Shown one piece after another: positions 8,753 to 16,476 of a DNA stretch of 35,233 nt. The DNA comes from Spirochaetae bacterium HGW-Spirochaetae-2 (GTDB lineage: Bacteria > Spirochaetota > Spirochaetia > Sphaerochaetales > Sphaerochaetaceae). Position 1 is the stretch's first letter. Each line of letters begins with the position of its first letter. The position numbers and the translations under genes were made by a program. The notes under the pieces were generated by a model, which was not told the DNA's origin, ran no database searches, and saw only the letters and a list, made by a program, of their open reading frames with translations. Where the stretch lies: the NCBI GenBank assembly GCA_002839355.1, contig PGXW01000033.1:1-35233 (forward strand), written 5' to 3'.

Positions 8753-9952
8753 ATGAAAGACACTGCCACCATCAAGAAAATGATTGAGGAGTTGAAGGGT
8801 CTGAAGACCAAAGACATGTACCTCAACGATTTCTTCCACACCTGGAAGGAGAGCGACGACGAGATCGCCGCAACCTTCGCTGTAGCCGAGATTCTCCGTT
8901 CCATGCGTGAACAGAACATTTCCAGCAAGGTGTTCGACAGCGGACTTGGGATCTCCATATTCCGCGACAATTCGACCCGGACCCGTTTCAGCTTCGCCAG
9001 CGCATGCAACATGCTTGGACTCGAAGTGCAGGACCTGGACGAGAAGACCAGCCAGATCGCCCACGGCGAGACGGTGCGCGAGACCGCGAACATGGTCTCC
9101 TTCATGGCCGACGTCATCGGTATCCGTGACGACATGTATATCGGCAAGGGCCACACCTACATGAAGGAAGTCGCCGAGGCAGTCCAGGAAGGGTATGAGG
9201 ACGGCGTGCTCGAACAAAGACCCACCTTGGTGAACCTACAGTGCGATATCGACCACCCGACCCAGTCGATGGCAGACATGTTGCATGTCATCAACCATTT
9301 CGGTGGTGTCGAGAATCTCAAGGGCAAGAAAGTAGCCATGACCTGGGCATACAGCCCCTCCTATGGCAAGCCGCTCTCGGTTCCCCAGGGAATCATCGGT
9401 TTGTTCACCCGCTTCGGCATGGACGTTGTCCTGGCCCATCCGGAAGGATACAATGTCATGGCAGAGGTCGAGGAAGTCGCGAAGGACAACGCGGCGAAGT
9501 CCGGCGGTTCCTACAAGCGTGTGAACAGCATGGCAGAAGCATTCAAGGATGCCGATATCGTGTATCCGAAGAGCTGGGCTCCGTTCGCCGTCATGGAAGA
9601 GCGGACACAGATGGTCAGCGACGGAAAGTTCGACGAATTGAAGGACCTCGAGAAACGCTGTCTTCTCAACAATGCCAAATTCAAGGATTGGGAATGCACC
9701 GAAGAGCTCATGGCTACCACCAAGGCCGGCAAGGCGCTCTACATGCACTGCCTTCCTGCCGACATCACCGGTGTCAGCTGCAAGGAGGGTGAAGTCGAGG
9801 CTTCGGTATTCGAACGCTATCGGGTTCCCTTGTACAAGGAAGCATCGTTCAAACCCTATATCATCGCCGCAATGATTTTCCTTGCGAAATTCTCCGATCC
9901 CGCCGCCAAGCTTGCGGAATTGGTCGAAGCCGATACCAAGAGAATCAAGTAA
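8753..9952 (+). CDS. ygeW: YgeW-type knotted carbamoyltransferase
   Basis: Member of the aspartate/ornithine carbamoyltransferase superfamily, YgeW branch, 399 residues against 396 recalled for E. coli YgeW. The carbamoyl-phosphate site motif is visible as STRTR at 74-78, and HCLP at 332-335 is the family's second signature, here followed by ADITGVSCKEGE. YgeW proteins are recognised by a knotted fold and are neither classical ATCase nor OTCase; their physiological substrate is unsettled. In gut bacteria ygeW belongs to the gene set linked to anaerobic purine/urate degradation, where carbamoyl chemistry on a ring-opened intermediate would let the cell recover carbamoyl phosphate and ATP. The frame is open from 8690, but ATG 8753 has GGAGG at 8744-8748 and lies downstream of a good promoter, so it is chosen. 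Own terminator at 9977. Confidence 0.9.
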   Translation: MKDTATIKKMIEELKGLKTKDMYLNDFFHTWKESDDEIAATFAVAEILRSMREQNISSKVFDSGLGISIFRDNSTRTRFSFASACNMLGLEVQDLDEKTSQIAHGETVRETANMVSFMADVIGIRDDMYIGKGHTYMKEVAEAVQEGYEDGVLEQRPTLVNLQCDIDHPTQSMADMLHVINHFGGVENLKGKKVAMTWAYSPSYGKPLSVPQGIIGLFTRFGMDVVLAHPEGYNVMAEVEEVAKDNAAKSGGSYKRVNSMAEAFKDADIVYPKSWAPFAVMEERTQMVSDGKFDELKDLEKRCLLNNAKFKDWECTEELMATTKAGKALYMHCLPADITGVSCKEGEVEASVFERYRVPLYKEASFKPYIIAAMIFLAKFSDPAAKLAELVEADTKRIK

Positions 9953-9976
9953 TCATTTGGTACCTGTAGTTTGGAG

Positions 9977-10005
9977 GGTCCTGGTTGAAAAGCCGGGGCC
10001 TTTTT
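9977..10005 (+). terminator. Rho-independent terminator after ygeW
   Basis: A 10-bp stem, GGTCCTGGTT with AGCCGGGGCC (three G-U pairs), closes a GAAA tetraloop and is followed directly by TTTTT at 10001-10005. It lies 24 nt after the ygeW stop. The T-tract overlaps the start of the putative operator of ade. Confidence 0.85.
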
Positions 10006-10022
10006 GTTGCGACATGTTGCAA
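10004..10022 (+). promoter_or_regulatory. Putative operator, TTGTTGC-N5-GTTGCAA (ade copy)
   Basis: TTGTTGC (10004-10010) and GTTGCAA (10016-10022) are separated by five bases, identical in both half-sites to the motif upstream of ygeW but in the opposite orientation. The gap to the predicted -35 box is 6 nt, as at ygeW. This supports common regulation of the two genes by one factor. The regulator is not identifiable from this window. Confidence 0.55.
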
Positions 10023-10028
10023 ATTTGC

Positions 10029-10057
10029 TTGTAACCCTGAAATAGCGATGGTATGGT
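10029..10057 (+). promoter_or_regulatory. Candidate promoter of ade
   Basis: The -35 is TTGTAA (10029-10034) and the -10 is TATGGT (10052-10057), with 17 bp between them. Each hexamer matches four of six consensus bases, a weak promoter that could depend on an activator at the adjacent 10004-10022 motif. The -10 overlaps the first in-frame ATG at 10053, which argues that translation begins at the later ATG, 10077. Confidence 0.5.
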
Positions 10058-10076
10058 AAAACCTAAGGAGTCTTTC

Positions 10077-11798
10077 ATGGGAAAAGATGGGAAAAAGCGT
10101 CTGATAGATGTCGCGGCCGGAAGGATCACGGCGGATCTTGTCATCACTGGAGCCCGTGTCGTGGATGTCTGCAACGGAAGGATAATCGAAGGGGATGTCG
10201 CGATAGTCGACGGCTTGATCGCAGGAATCGGTCCGTACCGGGGCAAGGAGACTGTCGATGCGAAAGGCAAGTACCTGTTGCCGGGTTTCATCGACGGACA
10301 TGTCCATATCGAATCGTCGCTGGTCGACCCCGCATCCTTTTCCAATCTTGTGGTGCCCCATGGTACCACCACAGTCGTTGCGGATCCGCACGAGATATGC
10401 AATGTGGGTGGACTCGATGCGCTCGACTATATGTTGGAGAGCTCGGAGGGACTCCCGTTGTCCGTATTCTTCATGATACCTTCCTGCGTCCCGGCTACCT
10501 CGTTTGAACACTCCGGCGCGATTCTCGATGCCGACGAGCTTGCGAAACGGATTGGACATCCCCGGGTTCTCGGTCTGGGGGAAATGATGGATGTGATGGG
10601 GACTGTCTCGGCGGAAGATTCGATTCTCGATAAGCTGCTGGTCGCCGAAGACGCTGAAAAACTGGTCGATGGGCACGCCCCCGACTTGCATGGTCTGCAG
10701 CTGAACGCGTACGCGGCGGCGCGGATCCATACGGACCACGAATGTGCTACCGCCGAAGAGTTGCAGGAACGGATAGGGCGGGGCATGTATGTATTGCTGA
10801 GGGAAGGATCGGCGTGCCATGACCTGCGCAATCTCCTCGCCGGTGTAACTGAACACAATAGCCGCATGTGCCTGTTCTGTACCGATGACCGCCAACCAAG
10901 GTCCATCTTGGCCGAAGGCCATATCGACAACCACTTGCGCATCGCGATCCAGGAAGGTCTCGATCCCCTGACTGCGATCCGGATGGCGACATTGAATGCC
11001 GCCGAATGTTACCGGTTGCATGACCGGGGGGCGATTGTTCCCGGTCGTCGGGCCGATCTGGTTCTTGTGGATGATTTGAGCGACTTCAATATTGCCCAAG
11101 TCTGGTGCATGGGGAAACCGTTTGTGGAGCATATTTCGTCCATCGTGGATACCATTGCCCCTGCTGTTGCGGGCCGCATGGATATCGGGGACTTTGCACC
11201 TGAAAAACTGGCGCTCCACTTGCGCTCGCCACAGGTGCGGGTCATCCGGATGTTCGCCGAATCGGTTGTCACCGAAGCAGGCACAGCCACCGTGACTCTC
11301 GACCCGGCTGGTACCTATGTGAATGATCCGACACAAGATATCGTCAAACTGGCTGTGATCGAACGCCACAAGGGGACTGGAAACGTTGGGTTGGCTCTGC
11401 TTGGAGGTTACGGCTTGCATGACGGGGCAATCGCAACAACGATAGCCCATGATTCGCACAATGTGATTGTCGCGGGAGACAACGATTCCGATATGGTCAA
11501 GGCTATCGAAGTCCTCATCGAGCTTGGCGGTGGCATCGTCATGGTGCGGCAGGGAGAGGTCCTCGACGTATTGCCGTTGCCGATCGCGGGTCTTATGACA
11601 AACCTGGGAGGAACACACGTGGACGGAAAGTTCGAGCGGATGCACACGGTTGCTCTGCAGGAACTGGGCATACATGCGGGCCTCGATCCGTTTATGAGCC
11701 TGAGCTTCATGGCACTGCCGGTGATTCCCCACTTGAAAGTCACCGACATGGGGCTGTTCGATGTCGATACGTTCTCATTTGTCCCATTGGAAATTTGA
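10077..11798 (+). CDS. ade: Adenine deaminase
   Basis: Adenine deaminase of the Ade amidohydrolase type (adenine to hypoxanthine plus ammonia), 573 residues, close to the usual 570-600. Metal-site motifs are visible: HVHIESS from about 75, HGTTTVVADPHEI from about 95 to 107, and TDDR further on. The C-terminal domain has the family's AVIERHKGTGN and HDSHN segments. Its hypoxanthine product could feed the xanthine-dehydrogenase operon upstream, and the NCS2 permease opposite could supply substrate. An in-frame ATG exists at 10053, but it lies inside the predicted -10 box; ATG 10077 has AAGGAG at 10065-10070 with 6-nt spacing and is chosen. It forms its own transcription unit, ended by the hairpin at 11822-11848. 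Confidence 0.93.
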   Translation: MGKDGKKRLIDVAAGRITADLVITGARVVDVCNGRIIEGDVAIVDGLIAGIGPYRGKETVDAKGKYLLPGFIDGHVHIESSLVDPASFSNLVVPHGTTTVVADPHEICNVGGLDALDYMLESSEGLPLSVFFMIPSCVPATSFEHSGAILDADELAKRIGHPRVLGLGEMMDVMGTVSAEDSILDKLLVAEDAEKLVDGHAPDLHGLQLNAYAAARIHTDHECATAEELQERIGRGMYVLLREGSACHDLRNLLAGVTEHNSRMCLFCTDDRQPRSILAEGHIDNHLRIAIQEGLDPLTAIRMATLNAAECYRLHDRGAIVPGRRADLVLVDDLSDFNIAQVWCMGKPFVEHISSIVDTIAPAVAGRMDIGDFAPEKLALHLRSPQVRVIRMFAESVVTEAGTATVTLDPAGTYVNDPTQDIVKLAVIERHKGTGNVGLALLGGYGLHDGAIATTIAHDSHNVIVAGDNDSDMVKAIEVLIELGGGIVMVRQGEVLDVLPLPIAGLMTNLGGTHVDGKFERMHTVALQELGIHAGLDPFMSLSFMALPVIPHLKVTDMGLFDVDTFSFVPLEI

Positions 11799-11821
11799 GC
11801 CACCGATCCAAGAGCACAAAC

Positions 11822-11848
11822 AAAGCCGCCCCATGTGGAGCGGCTTTT
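11822..11848. terminator. Bidirectional terminator between ade and the purine permease
   Basis: A perfect 8-bp inverted repeat, AAAGCCGC (11822-11829) with GCGGCTTT (11840-11847), lies between the convergent ade and permease genes. On the + strand TTTT follows; on the - strand TTTGTTTG follows. It can serve both genes. Confidence 0.8.
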
Positions 11849-11868
11849 CCATGATTGGAAATACGGGA

Positions 11869-13152
11869 TTAACCGAGCAGCAGCTTGAGCAACAACAACA
11901 CGGCGATGATCACCATGGTCGGGCTGATTTGCTTTGCCTTTCCGGTGAAGATTTTCAGAAGGATCCAGCTGAGGGCACCATACATGATTCCGTTTGCGAT
12001 CGAATAGGACGTGACCATGAGTAGGATTGTCAGGAACGCCGGAAGGGCCTCCGTTGTATCTTCGAAGTCGATATCCTTTACCGGAGAAATCATGAACAGC
12101 CCTACCAGAATCAGGGTAGGCGCTGTTGCGGCACCGGGAATGGAGATGAACAGCGGTGACAGGAACAGTGAGACGAGGAACAGGACAGCGACAGTGAGGC
12201 TGGTCAAACCAGTCTTTCCGCCTTCGGTCACACCGGCCGAGCTTTCGACGTAGGTGGTGACGGTCGAGGTTCCGAGCATGGCGCCGACTGTGGTGCCGAT
12301 CGCATCCGCGAACAACGCTTCCTTGCACTTGGGAATCGATCCATCCTTCTCGAGGATGTCGGCCTTGGTTGCACAACCGATCAGGGTACCGACTGTGTCG
12401 AACATGTCGACGAAGAGGAAGGTGAACACGATCACGATCATATCGACGCTGAAGATGTCTTTGAACGAGAAGGCGAGGAATGTGGGCGCCAAGGAGGGTG
12501 GCAGGAAACTGCCGCCGGCCCAAGAGGTAACACCCATCGGAATACCAACGATGGTGGTTGCAACGATACCGAGCAGCAATGCGCCACGTACCTTGAAGGC
12601 GACCAGGATGCCGGTGATGACCAATCCGATCATGGCAACCAATGCGGTTCCATGGGTGACATCGCCCAGTTCGACCAAGGTCGCGCCACCGACAATGATT
12701 CCCGCATTCTGCAGACCGATGAAGGCGATGAACAGGCCGATACCGACACTGATCGCTTTCTTCATGTTGTTGGGAATCGAGTTGACAATCGCTTCACGGA
12801 TGTTGAATGCGGTCAATAGGATGAAAATGATTCCTTCGATGAACACAGCTGCCAGGGCCTGTTGCCAAGAATACCCCATGGTGATGACGACCGTATAGGC
12901 GAAGAATGCATTCAAACCCATTCCGGGAGCCAAGGCGAAGGGCAGATTGGCCAGGAACGCCATGACCAACGTGGCAATCGCCGCAGAAAGCGCGGTGGCA
13001 GTGAAAACTGCACCAAAATCCATACCCGCGTCAGCCAAAATCAATGGGTTGACAATAAGGATGTAGGCCATCGTAAGAAACGTGGTCGCACCCGCGAGCA
13101 GCTCGGTCCGCACGGTTGTCTTGTGCGCGGTTAGCTTGAAAATTTTTTCCAT
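11869..13152 (-). CDS. NCS2/AzgA-type purine permease
   Basis: Polytopic inner-membrane permease, 427 residues, of the AzgA/PbuG-type branch of the NCS2 (nucleobase:cation symporter 2) family, which imports hypoxanthine, guanine and/or adenine. Family marks include an N-terminal amphipathic stretch MEKIFKL, GATTFLTMAYILIVNP near residues 21-36, ALAPGMGLNAFFAY, VDMFDTVGTL near the middle and GTSTVTTYVESSAGVTEGGKTG. About 12-14 hydrophobic segments can be counted. ATG 13152 has AAAGGAG at 13161-13167 with 8-nt spacing. It converges on ade and shares the hairpin terminator. The likely job is to feed adenine or hypoxanthine to Ade and the dehydrogenases; the exact purine cannot be read from the sequence. 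Confidence 0.92.
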   Translation of the reverse strand: MEKIFKLTAHKTTVRTELLAGATTFLTMAYILIVNPLILADAGMDFGAVFTATALSAAIATLVMAFLANLPFALAPGMGLNAFFAYTVVITMGYSWQQALAAVFIEGIIFILLTAFNIREAIVNSIPNNMKKAISVGIGLFIAFIGLQNAGIIVGGATLVELGDVTHGTALVAMIGLVITGILVAFKVRGALLLGIVATTIVGIPMGVTSWAGGSFLPPSLAPTFLAFSFKDIFSVDMIVIVFTFLFVDMFDTVGTLIGCATKADILEKDGSIPKCKEALFADAIGTTVGAMLGTSTVTTYVESSAGVTEGGKTGLTSLTVAVLFLVSLFLSPLFISIPGAATAPTLILVGLFMISPVKDIDFEDTTEALPAFLTILLMVTSYSIANGIMYGALSWILLKIFTGKAKQISPTMVIIAVLLLLKLLLG

Positions 13153-13190
13153 CTGAATTACTCCTTTGCAGTGGATACTTCAATGCCAAC

Positions 13191-13219
13191 ATTCTATCTG
13201 CACCCATGCAATTTGTACA
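13191..13219 (-). promoter_or_regulatory. Candidate promoter of the purine permease
   Basis: On the - strand TGTACA (13214-13219) and TAGAAT (13191-13196) are separated by 17 bp and match sigma-70 hexamers at four and five of six positions. The permease ATG is about 30 nt downstream of the expected start. The spacer holds TGCA repeats but not the TTGTTGC-N5-GTTGCAA motif of ygeW and ade. Confidence 0.45.
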
Positions 13220-13281
13220 GAAAAAAATGCGGTAAGTCACCCTTGAACGCTGCTTTTTTGCTCTTTTCCCAAACGAAGCGA

Positions 13282-14058
13282 TCAGTGTACCCGGGTGACC
13301 ATGAGACGGTCTCCGTGTCGGAAGGTTTCCATCGGAGTTCCGTAGAGCTCCGAGAGCAACGGGGGGGTGAGCGCATCCGTAGCCGGACCGCTGAACAACA
13401 GTTCGCTATGTGAAATCATGGCCACATGGTGCGCGCAGTCGGCGGCAACGGTAGGGTCGTGGGTGGTGAAGAACAGGGTGATACCTTGTTCCGAGAGTTG
13501 CCGCAGGATACGGATGACTTTCGCGGTGTTGCCCGGATCGAGACTGCTGGTAGGTTCGTCCAACAGCAAAACCCTCGGTTGTTGTGCCAACGCACGGGCG
13601 AGGAGGACCAACTGGTGTTCGCCTCCACTGAGTGTGGTAATGGGACGGTGGGCTATTTCCTGGATCCCCACCTGTGTGATCGCGGCCTGGGCGATCTCGA
13701 CATCCGCATGTGTCGGCGACGCCAACTCGTGCAGATAGGGGGAGCGGCCGAACAGCACATATTCCAACACGGTGAAGGAAAACCGCGCACCCTCCTCTTG
13801 GGGCACCAGGCTTACCGTACGTCCCAGACTACGTTTGGTATACGATGCGAGCGGTGCGTCGAACAGATGGATACAGCCATGGTCCGGTTTTCTCCACCGC
13901 AGCAATAGGTCCATGAGGGTTGATTTTCCAGCACCGTTCGGACCGAGCAGCACCGTGGTCCGGCCCTCGGGAATACACAGGTCCAAATTCGATACCGCTG
14001 GATTCTCACGCAAAGGATAGGTATAGGTGACCTGCTCGAGACGATAGGCACATTTCAT
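13282..14058 (-). CDS. FecE-type ABC transporter ATP-binding protein
   Basis: ATPase subunit of a FecBCD/BtuCD-type importer, 258 residues. Walker A is GPNGAGKST at 39-47, the Q-loop is in VPQEEG at about 85-90, the signature is LSGGEHQ at 143-149, Walker B is LLLDEP at 164-169 followed by the D-loop, and the switch histidine is H200 (TTHD). The frame runs open up to 14517, but that part lies inside the permease gene and has no ABC sequence. ATG 14058 overlaps the permease stop as ATGA and gives a normal N-terminus (MKCAYRLEQVTYTY), so it is chosen. Third gene of a binding protein, permease, ATPase operon. The FecE family transports siderophores, haem, cobalamin or molybdate; the substrate is not readable. 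Confidence 0.9.
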   Translation of the reverse strand: MKCAYRLEQVTYTYPLRENPAVSNLDLCIPEGRTTVLLGPNGAGKSTLMDLLLRWRKPDHGCIHLFDAPLASYTKRSLGRTVSLVPQEEGARFSFTVLEYVLFGRSPYLHELASPTHADVEIAQAAITQVGIQEIAHRPITTLSGGEHQLVLLARALAQQPRVLLLDEPTSSLDPGNTAKVIRILRQLSEQGITLFFTTHDPTVAADCAHHVAMISHSELLFSGPATDALTPPLLSELYGTPMETFRHGDRLMVTRVH

Positions 14059-15098
14059 AATTTTGCCTCCGTTTGCGGGCGAGTCAGTATGATGATGAAC
14101 AATACGGCTCCAATCAAGCTTGTCAACACGCCAAGGGGGATCTCGCTGGAAAGCAGTGTCCTGCCGACGGTATCGCAAGCGAGCAGGAACAAAGCTCCCA
14201 GCAACATGGAACCGGGAAGGGCGAATCGGGCATCGGCACCGAAAAGGCGGCGGGCGAGGTGGGGGATGATGAGTCCGACCCACCCGATCAGGCCTGCGAC
14301 GGAGATTATTGCCGTGGTCGCGATAGTTGCGACAAACAGGACCAGTGATTTTTCCCGGCTTACCGAGATACCGATCGCATGTGCGGTGCGCTCGTCGAGC
14401 GAAAGGAGGTTGATCCGCCAGCGTATGGCGAAAAGCACCACAAGGGCTGTCCACATGACCGGCATGACACTCCACGCCGTCTTCCATGTGCTGTTCCATA
14501 ATCCCCCCATCATCCAAAAGGTGATATCCTGCAAACTCGTGGTGGGGTCGGCTACCAGCTTAATGATGGAAAGTCCTGCTGAAAACATGGCTCCCACTGC
14601 TATTCCCGAGAGCACCAGGCGCAATATCCAGCCGCCGAATCGGAACCGTTTCGCCAACCAGTAGGACGTTGCCAATGCCAAAAGTCCGAATAGCGAGGCA
14701 CTTACCTGTACTGCGAGGGCTGAAAACCCAAAGAGGGTGATGGCTGCGGCAGCTCCGAACGCCGCACCTTGCGAGACACCGAGGAACCCCGGTTCGACCA
14801 ATGGATTGGCAAACAGCATCTGGAATACGAATCCTGCGGCTGCAAGGGAGGCTCCTCCCGTTATCGCAAGGAGGATACGTGGGAGCCTGACGTTCAGGAC
14901 AACCTTTGCGAACAGGGCATCCTCCAACAGGTGCAGGGGATTGGCAATTCCCGCACTGGGATACCGTCCGGTAAGCAATGCGACGGTTGCCAAGACAACG
15001 AGAAGCAAGGCGAAGGCCAGCAACCGGTACCGGTAGAGGGTGATGCGACTTGCATAGCGGTGTGTTTCTCCCGTTCCAGGTTTCTGTTTCATCGTCAT
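14055..15098 (-). CDS. FecCD-type ABC transporter permease
   Basis: Membrane subunit of the FecCD/BtuC family, 347 residues, with about ten hydrophobic segments. Family marks are RLPRILLAITGGASLAAAG near the N-terminus, NPLVEPGFLGVSQGAAFGA, and GLIGWVGLIIPHLARRLFG before the last helices, the region that contacts the ATPase. The frame is open to 15263, but that stretch lies inside the binding-protein gene. ATG 15098 (MTMKQKPGTG) overlaps the binding-protein stop as ATGA and is chosen; ATG 15092 is an alternative. ATGA overlaps at both ends show translational coupling with the binding protein and the ATPase. Confidence 0.9.
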   Translation of the reverse strand: MTMKQKPGTGETHRYASRITLYRYRLLAFALLLVVLATVALLTGRYPSAGIANPLHLLEDALFAKVVLNVRLPRILLAITGGASLAAAGFVFQMLFANPLVEPGFLGVSQGAAFGAAAAITLFGFSALAVQVSASLFGLLALATSYWLAKRFRFGGWILRLVLSGIAVGAMFSAGLSIIKLVADPTTSLQDITFWMMGGLWNSTWKTAWSVMPVMWTALVVLFAIRWRINLLSLDERTAHAIGISVSREKSLVLFVATIATTAIISVAGLIGWVGLIIPHLARRLFGADARFALPGSMLLGALFLLACDTVGRTLLSSEIPLGVLTSLIGAVLFIIILTRPQTEAKL

Positions 15099-16201
15099 CG
15101 GCTTACCGAAGAGCGGTACGCATGCACCAATGCCTCGAGTATCTCCTCGGATTCGAGGCCATAGAAATCGGTGTAGAACGAGCGGATCTCCGCTTCCATA
15201 TCGAAATCGGGAAACAGGTTCGGATGCAGTTCGGCGGCTAACCATTGCAAGGCCAATATCCACCGGCTATCCGACTGGAAGTAGTTCATGACATCGGCGG
15301 GAGTCGAGCCGATGGTTCCTGTCCGGGTCGCCGCCAGTTGTTGCCATTGGGGGCTCGCACCGATTGCCTGCAGGAACGCCGATGCAGGAGACTTGTAACT
15401 GATAAGGAACATGGTGCTGGGATTCCATGCGGCTATCTGTTCGAACGACACTTTTCGCCAGGAATTGGCGGCCAGATTCGCATCCATCCACACCGGACTG
15501 CCTCCTGCGCGGAGGGTGATGCTTGTCTGTATCCAATCCTTGGGAGAAACGCTGAACGCTGTCACGCCATCGGAGGCTGCGGCTTGCATCATCAATACAC
15601 TCGGACGTTGCGATTCGTCCAAGGTCGCAATAGCTGCATCGACCGCTTGTTCTCGTTCTTCGAACGCCTCGATTATGCGCCGTGGCGTTTCGGCATCATC
15701 CAACAGCCTTCCCAACTCGACAATTTCCGATTTCCAGGCTTGGGGAGTCTCCAGGTCCATGACGAATACGGGTATCCCGAACGGTTCCAATAGGGCGACC
15801 ACCGAATCGTAGTTGCTCGATTTGGTGAGCACGAGGTCGGGACCATGCGCTATGATCTCCTCCGCTCCGACTTGCTGCCCCAGGCGGCCGGTTATCTTGT
15901 ATTCGGGTCTGATCAGGTCGAAATAGTCGCCCAACCCCTGGTCCGTCTTGGCCAACACGATCTCCATGTTCTTCGCAGCGGGAAACAGGAACAAGGCATC
16001 GGCGGGCATCACCGCGGCCCTTCCCACCACCAGGACCCGTCCCAGATCTCCCGAGACAGTTACTTTCCGTCCCAGGGCGTCGATTGCCGTTCGGGTTTCG
16101 GGTGGTGTCGACGTCTCGATCGCACCCCGGGCAACAAGTGGCTGGGATACCAAAAACACACACATTAGGACCAGTAGGATCCTGGACAACTTCGGTTTCA
16201 T
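15095..16201 (-). CDS. Periplasmic metal/chelate-binding protein of the FecB/BtuF type
   Basis: Solute-binding protein of a FecBCD-type importer, 368 residues. The first 26 or so residues form a Sec signal peptide (basic MKPKLSR, then ILLVLMCVFLVS). The mature part follows the family pattern: VTVSGDLGRVLVVG, GAEEIIAHGPDLVLTKSSNYD, FGIPVFVMDLETPQAW, and a C-terminal lobe starting near SVLMMQAAASDG. No lipobox cysteine is seen at the cleavage site, so a soluble periplasmic form is likely. Start ATG 16201 has GAGGAG at 16209-16214. The substrate is unknown: iron chelate, cobalamin, haem and molybdate/tungstate (as in Haemophilus MolA) are all possible. Its closeness to Mo-hydroxylase genes favours molybdate weakly. 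Its upstream region contains a 160-bp foldback element. Confidence 0.82.
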   Translation of the reverse strand: MKPKLSRILLVLMCVFLVSQPLVARGAIETSTPPETRTAIDALGRKVTVSGDLGRVLVVGRAAVMPADALFLFPAAKNMEIVLAKTDQGLGDYFDLIRPEYKITGRLGQQVGAEEIIAHGPDLVLTKSSNYDSVVALLEPFGIPVFVMDLETPQAWKSEIVELGRLLDDAETPRRIIEAFEEREQAVDAAIATLDESQRPSVLMMQAAASDGVTAFSVSPKDWIQTSITLRAGGSPVWMDANLAANSWRKVSFEQIAAWNPSTMFLISYKSPASAFLQAIGASPQWQQLAATRTGTIGSTPADVMNYFQSDSRWILALQWLAAELHPNLFPDFDMEAEIRSFYTDFYGLESEEILEALVHAYRSSVSR

Positions 16202-16230
16202 GACAGACTCCTCGGATTGATGGGAAAATT

Positions 16231-16390
16231 AGTGTCCTGTAAACTGTAATCCTTTAATTTCCTTCGGTCTAAGCGGTGTGTGGCGGCGTTCGCGTCGAAT
16301 CAGATATGATAATATCTTCTTCTCCTTGGCCTAGCCACGCTCCGCTTTCACTCGAAGTCAATTGACAAGTATTAAGCTTTACAGGACACT
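16231..16390. repeat. 160-bp foldback element with 13-bp perfect terminal inverted repeats
   Basis: AGTGTCCTGTAAA (16231-16243) and TTTACAGGACACT (16378-16390) are perfect inverted repeats. Inside them a second pair, AAGCGGTGTGTGGC (16271-16284) and GCCACGCTCCGCTT (16334-16347), is complementary at 12 of 14 positions, and the segments between are partly complementary. The apex holds AGATAT-gata-ATATCT. The whole is one imperfect palindrome without an open frame. It looks like a MITE or an internally deleted IS that keeps both ends. No target duplication is visible in the flanks (GGGAAAATT left, TGCCGTTAG right). It lies between a candidate - strand -10 box and the binding-protein start, so a structured 5' leader is an alternative reading. 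Confidence 0.7.
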
Positions 16391-16419
16391 TGCCGTTAGT
16401 CTACCATTATATTTATAAA
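16390..16419 (+). promoter_or_regulatory. Candidate original promoter of proA, now upstream of the IS
   Basis: TTGCCG (16390-16395), an 18-bp spacer and TATAAA (16414-16419) match sigma-70 at four and five of six positions and point towards proA. The IS starts at 16477, about 50 bp beyond the expected start. If this was the proA promoter, the IS now sits in the proA leader. Confidence 0.45.
16406..16411 (-). promoter_or_regulatory. Candidate -10 box for the ABC importer operon
   Basis: TATAAT on the - strand is a perfect -10 match, but no good -35 hexamer stands 16-18 bp upstream. Transcription from here would start near 16399 and run through the 160-bp foldback element before reaching the binding-protein ATG at 16201. 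Confidence 0.35.
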
Positions 16420-16471
16420 AATACAACGGAAAGTTCAAGACAATCGGGTACAACCGACGCTATATCGGTAT

Positions 16472-16476
16472 CTACC
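16472..16476. repeat. Left copy of the IS target-site duplication (CTACC)
   Basis: CTACC directly abuts the left end of the IS and is repeated at 17889-17893 directly after the right end. A 5-bp direct repeat at both borders of inverted repeats is the mark of a transposition event. Confidence 0.7.

Noticed and set aside
14059-14517. Upstream extension of the ATPase frame
   Set aside because: It lies inside the permease gene; the ABC domain starts at MKCAYRLEQV with an ATGA overlap.
16231-16390. Cobalamin or molybdenum-cofactor riboswitch in the importer leader
   Set aside because: Conserved boxes of known riboswitches were not recognised, and perfect 13-bp terminal repeats fit a mobile-element relic better. 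An unknown structured leader is still listed as an alternative.
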